From the IMG/VR virus record IMGVR_UViG_3300034117_001582, positions 124,001 to 188,000 of that record: a stretch of 64,000 nt of DNA. One strand, written 5' to 3'. Under the pieces are notes generated by a model, which was given only the letters and a program-made list of their open reading frames with translations, was not told the DNA's origin and did not search any database. The translations under genes were made by a program, and so were the position numbers. Position 1 is the first letter of the stretch. Each line of letters begins with the position of its first letter. This document shows positions 60,301-64,000 of this stretch, in pieces. The DNA comes from a virus.

Positions 60301-63300
60301 TCGTGCCGTTTGTTCCCGACGTTCCATTAGTACCGTTCGTCCCTGAAGTTCCGTTTGTACCATTCGTTCCTGAAGTTCCGTTGGTACCTGAAGTTCCATT
60401 CGTACCGTTGGTACCACTTGAACCATTTGTTCCCGAAGTTCCATTAGTCCCGTTAGTCCCATTAGTACCTGAAGTTCCGTTTGTACCTGAAGTTCCGTTT
60501 GTACCATTAGTACCCGATGTTCCATTTGTTCCTGAAGTTCCATTTGTACCTGAAGTCCCGTTAGTACCTGAGGTTCCATTGGTGCCTGATGTTCCGTTAG
60601 TACCTGAAGTCCCATTTGTTCCATTTGTACCTGAGGTGCCGTTTGTTCCTGAAGTCCCGTTTGTTCCGTTAGTTCCACTTGTACCATTCGTACCTGAAGT
60701 CCCATTAGTTCCTGAAGTTCCGTTTGTACCATTAGTACCTGATGTACCATTAGTTCCTGAAGTTCCGTTTGTACCACTAGTACCTGATGTACCATTAGTT
60801 CCAGATGTTCCGTTCGTACCATTTGTACCTGATGTTCCGTTAGTACCTGACGTACCATTAGTACCTGAAGTTCCGTTTGTACCTGATGTACCATCAGTCC
60901 CATCAACACCAGAAAGTCCACTAGATCCATTCGTACCATTCGTTCCAGATGTGCCATTTGTACCCGAAGTTCCATTTGTACCATTTGTTCCCGAAGTCCC
61001 GTTTGTTCCTGAAGTTCCGTTGGTACCATTAGTCCCGTTTGTTCCCGATGTACCATTTGTGCCGCTAGTACCGTTTGTTCCATTTGTGCCGCTAGTACCA
61101 TTCGTACCGTTGGTTCCATTTGTCCCTGATGTACCATTTGCTCCACTTGTACCATTTGTACCTGAAGTTCCATTTGTTCCATTTGTGCCTGACGTTCCGT
61201 TTGTACCGTTTGTCCCCGAAGTTCCATTTGCTCCGCTAGTTCCATTAGTCCCGTTGGTACCACTTGAACCATTTGTACCTGAAGTTCCATTTGTTCCGTT
61301 AGTCCCTGATGTGCCATTTGTTCCCGAAGTTCCATTAGTACCGTTGGTTCCATTCGTCCCATTTGTTCCTGATGTTCCATTTGTTCCGTTTGTACCTGAA
61401 GTACCATTTGTACCTGAAGTTCCATTTGTACCTGAAGTTCCGGCAGATGTTAATAAATTTGTACCGACACCCGCAGCACATGCGGTTATGTCAAGAAACG
61501 CACCTCTTGCAGTACCACCTTGTTCAAAAAACCTAATTCTATCTTGCCATATGTCAAAAGTGACCCCTGTACCTGAAATGGTAGTGTTAGTTACAGGTTT
61601 GTTTAATAGGATTTCCCCACCTTCATCACCAGCCTGATACAATACACTTAATTTTGTACCATCAAATGTTAAAAGAGATTCGGCAACTATTCCTCCTGAT
61701 CCGTTTGACGTTAAAACTTGATTATCTGAACCTGGTACTGCAGGTGATGATCCACTTGTTCCGTTTGTTCCGCTCGTACCATTAGTGCCTGAAGTTCCAT
61801 TTGTTCCGTTTGTACCTGAAGTTCCATTAGTTCCTGACGATCCATTTGTACCATTTGTTCCTGAAGTTCCGTTGGTCCCGCTCGTACCATTTGTACCATT
61901 TGTACCTGAAGTTCCATTAGTTCCGTTAGTTCCGCTAGTACCATTAGTACCGCTAGTACCATTCGTACCTGATGTTCCGTTTGTCCCATTTGTTCCCGAA
62001 GTTCCATTTGTACCTGAAGTCCCGTTCGTACCATTTGTTCCTGATGTTCCATTAGTCCCTGATGTTCCGTTTGTTCCATTAGTCCCTGAAGTTCCATTCG
62101 TTCCATTAGTTCCGCTAGTCCCATTTGTACCTGAAGTCCCGTTGGTTCCATTAGTACCATTCGTCCCTGAAGTGCCATTTGTGCCGCTAGATCCATTAGT
62201 CCCAGAAGTTCCGCTAGTACCGTTAGTGCCTGAAGTACCATCTGTACCTGATGTTCCCGCAATAAATGGTGATAATGAAGTGGTTACCTGAGCAATTGTT
62301 GCATCTTCAAAATAACAAGTCATTGTTTTTGCACCTAATGAGGTTGCATAGAACTTAACGACTATTCTATCACTAATATTTACCGTTGTTGCGGGTACAG
62401 GTACAGAAAATAAATAAAGCTCCACAAGCGTACCGTCGCTAATGGGGTGGGGTGCCGCACTATTTGATCCAATTAAAGTTTCAGTACCACCTGTTGTTCT
62501 AATATATATATCAGCATATAATTTTGGAGTACCACCATTGGAGCTCATACTAACGTAATTCTCAAAGTTCCAGTTTCCTGCGGGTATTGTGGTTATTCCT
62601 GGATCACCAATAATTGTTGAAAATGAACCTATTAGTTGTGTTCCAGCACCTGTTGCCGTTAATGTTGTTCCGGCACCTATCACTATGTTTCTATCCATTA
62701 CATAGTAAGTTGGAATTGTAGATGCGGATGAAGGGTTAAAATAATAAACTAAACCTGTTGAAAATCCATTCACCCCTGAAGTTCCATTAGTACCGCTGGT
62801 TCCGTTCGTTCCATTTGTACCTGATGTTCCATTGGTCCCTGATGTTCCATTCGTCCCGTTTGTTCCCGATGTACCATTCGTTCCGTTAGTACCTGAGGTT
62901 CCATTCGTTCCGCTAGTTCCATTTGTTCCTGAAGTCCCATTTGTACCATTTGTTCCGTTTGTTCCACTAGTCCCATCTGTTCCGTTAGTCCCCGATGTTC
63001 CGTTGGTTCCATTAGTCCCGCTAGTACCATTGGTACCTGATGTTCCTGAAGTTCCATTTGTACCTGACGTTCCATTTGCACCATTTGTTCCCGAAGTCCC
63101 ATTTGTACCATTAGTCCCATTTGTACCATTAGTTCCTGATGTTCCATTAGTCCCCGATGTGCCATTTGTTCCATTAGTTCCTGATGTACCATTAGTACCG
63201 TTAGTTCCTGAAGTCCCGTTAGTTCCTGAAGTCCCGTTTGTGCCATTTGTTCCTGACGTTCCGTTAGTTCCACTTGTACCATTGGTACCTGATGTTCCGT

Positions 63301-64000
63301 TAGTTCCATTAGTACCATTAGTACCATTAGTTCCTGAAGTACCATTTGTACCTGATGTACCATTCGTACCATTTGTTCCACTAGTACCATTTGTTCCCGA
63401 AGTTCCATTAGTTCCATTCGTACCTGAAGTACCTGATGTTCCATTGGTCCCTGAAGTTCCGTTTGTACCAGAAGTCCCTGAAGTACCATTTGTACCGTTA
63501 GTTCCACTTGTACCATTTGTTCCGTTAGTGCCCGATGTTCCATTAGTACCTGAAGTACCGTTTGTTCCGTTAGTTCCTGAGGTACCATTCGTTCCCGAAG
63601 TTCCATTTGTACCATTGGTTCCGCTAGTTCCGTTTGTTCCATTAGTACCTGAAGTTCCATTAGTTCCTGACGTACCATTTGTACCGTTTGTTCCCGAAGT
63701 ACCGTTTGTTCCCGAAGTACCATTTGTTCCTGATGTTCCATTAACCCCCGATATGCCACTTGTACCATTTGTTCCTGATGTTCCATTTGTACCATTTGTT
63801 CCGCTAGTACCATTCGTACCTGAAGTTCCGTTCGTTCCATTTGTACCTGAAGTGCCGTTTGTTCCATTAGTTCCTGATGTCCCATTTGTACCATTCGTTC
63901 CATTTGCTCCGCTAGTACCATTTGTACCCGAAGTTCCATCAGTACCATTAGTTCCGTTAGCACCTGAAGTACCATTTGTTCCGCTAGTACCATCCGTTCC
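57308..64000 (-). CDS. Giant collagen-like fibre protein, 5' end beyond the window
   Basis: At least 2,230 residues; the frame is open to the right edge, and the first in-frame start codon visible (GTG at 62773) is internal. Most is Gly-Thr-Asn/Gly-Thr-Ser triplets, a collagen-like triple helix without Pro. Inserts from the left of the protein: 62773-62257, a beta domain; about 61750-61440, a fibre domain; 59118-58963, a CBM5/12-like sugar-binding unit (WQGSWNLMSTYNINDVVQF); two related 125-residue domains at about 58900-58510 and 58350-57975, each starting GNDGSNSGRW; and a C-terminal tip (NVGIGTASPSRKIDVRGDY) typical of tail fibres. Likely a long adhesion fibre; Thr/Ser are possible glycan sites. 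Confidence 0.88.
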   Translation of the reverse strand, partial: GTDGTSGTNGTSGANGTNGTDGTSGTNGTSGANGTNGTNGTSGTNGTNGTSGTNGTNGTSGTNGTSGTNGTNGTSGTNGTSGISGVNGTSGTNGTSGTNGTSGTNGTNGTSGTNGTSGTNGTNGTSGTNGTNGTSGTNGTSGTNGTNGTSGTNGTSGTNGTNGTSGTNGTNGTSGTSGTNGTSGTNGTSGTSGTNGTNGTSGTNGTSGTNGTNGTSGTNGTSGTNGTNGTNGTNGTSGTNGTSGTNGTSGTNGTNGTSGTNGTSGTNGTNGTSGTNGTNGTSGTNGTSGTNGTNGTNGTNGTSGTNGANGTSGTNGTSGTSGTNGTSGTNGTNGTSGTNGTDGTSGTNGTNGTNGTSGTNGTSGTNGTSGTNGTNGTSGTNGTNGTSGTNGTSGTNGTNGTSGTNGTSGVNGFSTGLVYYFNPSSASTIPTYYVMDRNIVIGAGTTLTATGAGTQLIGSFSTIIGDPGITTIPAGNWNFENYVSMSSNGGTPKLYADIYIRTTGGTETLIGSNSAAPHPISDGTLVELYLFSVPVPATTVNISDRIVVKFYATSLGAKTMTCYFEDATIAQVTTSLSPFIAGTSGTDGTSGTNGTSGTSGTNGSSGTNGTSGTNGTNGTNGTSGTNGTSGTNGTNGTSGTNGTNGTSGTNGTSGTNGTNGTSGTNGTSGTNGTNGTSGTNGTSGTNGTSGTNGTNGTSGTNGTNGTSGTNGTSGTNGTNGSSGTNGTSGTNGTNGTSGTNGTSGTNGTSGSSPAVPGSDNQVLTSNGSGGIVAESLLTFDGTKLSVLYQAGDEGGEILLNKPVTNTTISGTGVTFDIWQDRIRFFEQGGTARGAFLDITACAAGVGTNLLTSAGTSGTNGTSGTNGTSGTNGTNGTSGTNGTNGTNGTNGTSGTNGTSGTNGTNGTSGTNGSSGTNGTNGTSGANGTSGTNGTNGTSGTNGTNGTSGTNGTSGANGTSGTNGTNGTNGTSGTNGTNGTSGTNGTSGTNGTNGTNGTSGTNGTSGTNGTNGTSGTNGTSGTNGTNGSSGLSGVDGTDGTSGTNGTSGTNGTSGTNGTSGTNGTNGTSGTNGTSGTSGTNGTSGTNGTSGTNGTNGTSGTNGTSGTNGTSGTNGTNGTSGTNGTSGTNGTNGTSGTNGTSGTNGTSGTNGTSGTNGTSGTNGTSGTNGTNGTSGTNGTSGTNGTNGTNGTSGTNGSSGTNGTNGTSGTNGTSGTNGTNGTSGTNGTNGTSGTNGTNGTSGTNGTSGTNGTNGTSGTNGTSGTNGTSGTNGTNGTSGTNGTNGTNGTSGTNGTSGTNGTNGTNGTSGTNGTSGTNGTSGTNGTNGTSGTNGTNGTSGTNGTNGTNGTSGTNGTSGTNGTSGTNGTNGTSGTNGTSGTNGTSGTNGTNGTSGTNGTSGTNGTNGTSGTNGTNGTSGTNGTSGTNGTNGTNGTSGTNGTNGTSGTNGTSGTNGTNGTSGTNGTSGTNGTSGTNGTSGTNGTNGTSGMNGTNGTSGTNGTSGTNGTSGTSGTNGTNGTSGTNGTSGTNGTNGTSGTNGTSGTNGTNGSSGTNGTSGTSGTNGTNGTSGTNGTNGTSGTNGTSGTNGTNGTSGTNGTNGTNGTSGTNGTSGTNGTNGTNGTSGTNGTSGTNGTSGISFNWQGSWNLMSTYNINDVVQFAGSSYISLINGNTGIPTPPFSGNWALMAQAGTSGTDGTSGTDGTSGNNGNTGKVGNDGSNSGRWYNEGTVPGSPVSTYFVPDTQIISTISYISINVVDINTIDYYDWFDACAVLKSAGNKGYLQITELGNNSVIGIYDITGMTDNTTYWDIGLSFVTGSGALTDQATYTVSWVFNGLNGTNGTSGTNGTSGTNGTSGTNGTSGTNGSSGTNGTSGTRGTSGTNGTNGTSGIYGNDGSNSGRWDFWKLGGGPIETKFNSDSATISATTIIYINTTDINSVNYSAWFSAIDSIQSSGNTVYLQVTKVGSNNIIGIWAVNGISVSGSVYQFDLTNVVGNGSFSAQTYTISWVYNGLNGTSGTNGTSGTNGTSGTNGTNGTSGTNGTNGTSGTNGTSGTSFVGSGTANYAVKWQTTSTLSSTSTIFDDGTNVGIGTASPSRKIDVRGDYQFIHNPVTGLTSSVSGYGDIVTFGTGSLTAGNLYYYNSSGAWVAADADFASGSTGMLAFALGTGTTSGMLINGYIRNSGFTTTTGDILYVSTTAGGITTTAPSGSGDIIRIIGYSLDGTNETIYFNPDNSWVEI
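59118..61440 (-). repeat. Main collagen-like repeat tract
   Basis: About 2.3 kb of 9- and 18-bp units coding GTN and GTS triplets almost without interruption. Codons for Thr, Gly and Asn vary between units, so the tract is conserved in protein more than in DNA. Further tracts lie at 61760-62255 and 62775-64000. Confidence 0.9.

Noticed and set aside
59076-61637. 853-residue plus-strand frame of VPLVPEVPF repeats
   Set aside because: It is the antisense of the collagen-like tract; codon repetition keeps the frame open. No start signal, promoter motif or non-repeat domain.
62770-63993. Minus-strand frame of MVLAEQMVLQ-type repeats, and similar frames at 59083-59544, 59554-61425 and 61711-62262
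   Set aside because: Alternate-frame shadows of the same repeats; the Gly-Thr-Asn frame continues through 62773 to the edge and connects to real domains.
59118-64000. CRISPR-like appearance of regular short repeats
   Set aside because: Units are 9-18 bp, in frame, without unique spacers; clearly protein-coding triplets.

Overview
The window looks like part of a large, AT-rich genome of a T4-related contractile-tailed phage that infects a member of the Bacteroidota. The phage assignment rests on a recognisable T4-type head module on the minus strand: large terminase (gp17), portal (gp20), prohead protease (gp21), acidic scaffold (gp22) and major capsid protein (gp23). It also rests on a gp5-like baseplate OB-fold protein and a gp55-like late sigma factor on the plus strand. 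The Bacteroidota host is inferred from a Bacteroidota-type ribosomal protein bS21, promoters of the TAnnTTTG type, a near absence of Shine-Dalgarno sequences, and a tmRNA whose tag starts with Gly like the GENNYALAA-type tags of that phylum.

Layout. 1-2.6 kb: small late virion-type genes, then a terminator. 2.7-20.1 kb: one long, tightly overlapping plus-strand operon. It mixes DNA/nucleotide genes (DEDD exonuclease, dUTPase, PhoH ATPase) with a large sugar block: nine glycosyltransferase genes including a GT10 fucosyltransferase-type enzyme, two methyltransferases, GDP-mannose 4,6-dehydratase, a cytidylyltransferase, a cupin and a short DegT-type protein. The operon ends with the late sigma gene. 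20.1-26.2 kb: plus-strand tail/baseplate genes. 26.2-41.0 kb: minus-strand head module with accessory genes, interrupted by a single plus-strand bS21 gene. 41.1-49.1 kb: a ClpC-like unfoldase, an M20-type peptidase, a tmRNA, candidate virion proteins, a pyrimidine-dimer-glycosylase-like gene, and a chimeric pseudogene built from that gene and the tmRNA tail. 49.1-64 kb: a PA14-like adhesin, a GT9-type transferase, a roughly 1,490-residue protein fusing two glycosyltransferase modules and a methyltransferase, three paralogous small fibre-associated proteins, and a collagen-like (Gly-Thr-Asn/Ser) fibre of at least 2,230 residues that runs off the right edge.

How the parts may fit together (inference). 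A motif TATTTAT lies upstream of at least 18 genes in the virion blocks, in the transcription direction. I saw no copy upstream of the sugar/nucleotide operon, so it is a good candidate late promoter for the encoded gp55-like factor. bS21, the tmRNA with an unusually long tag, the ClpC-like unfoldase without its N domain and the peptidase could together remodel host translation and protein turnover. The glycosyltransferases, including a module resembling autotransporter protein O-heptosyltransferases, may glycosylate the Thr/Ser-rich fibre or other virion proteins. Several proteins start with short peptides ending in (I/L)xE, the T4 prohead-protease site, and may be packaged internal proteins.
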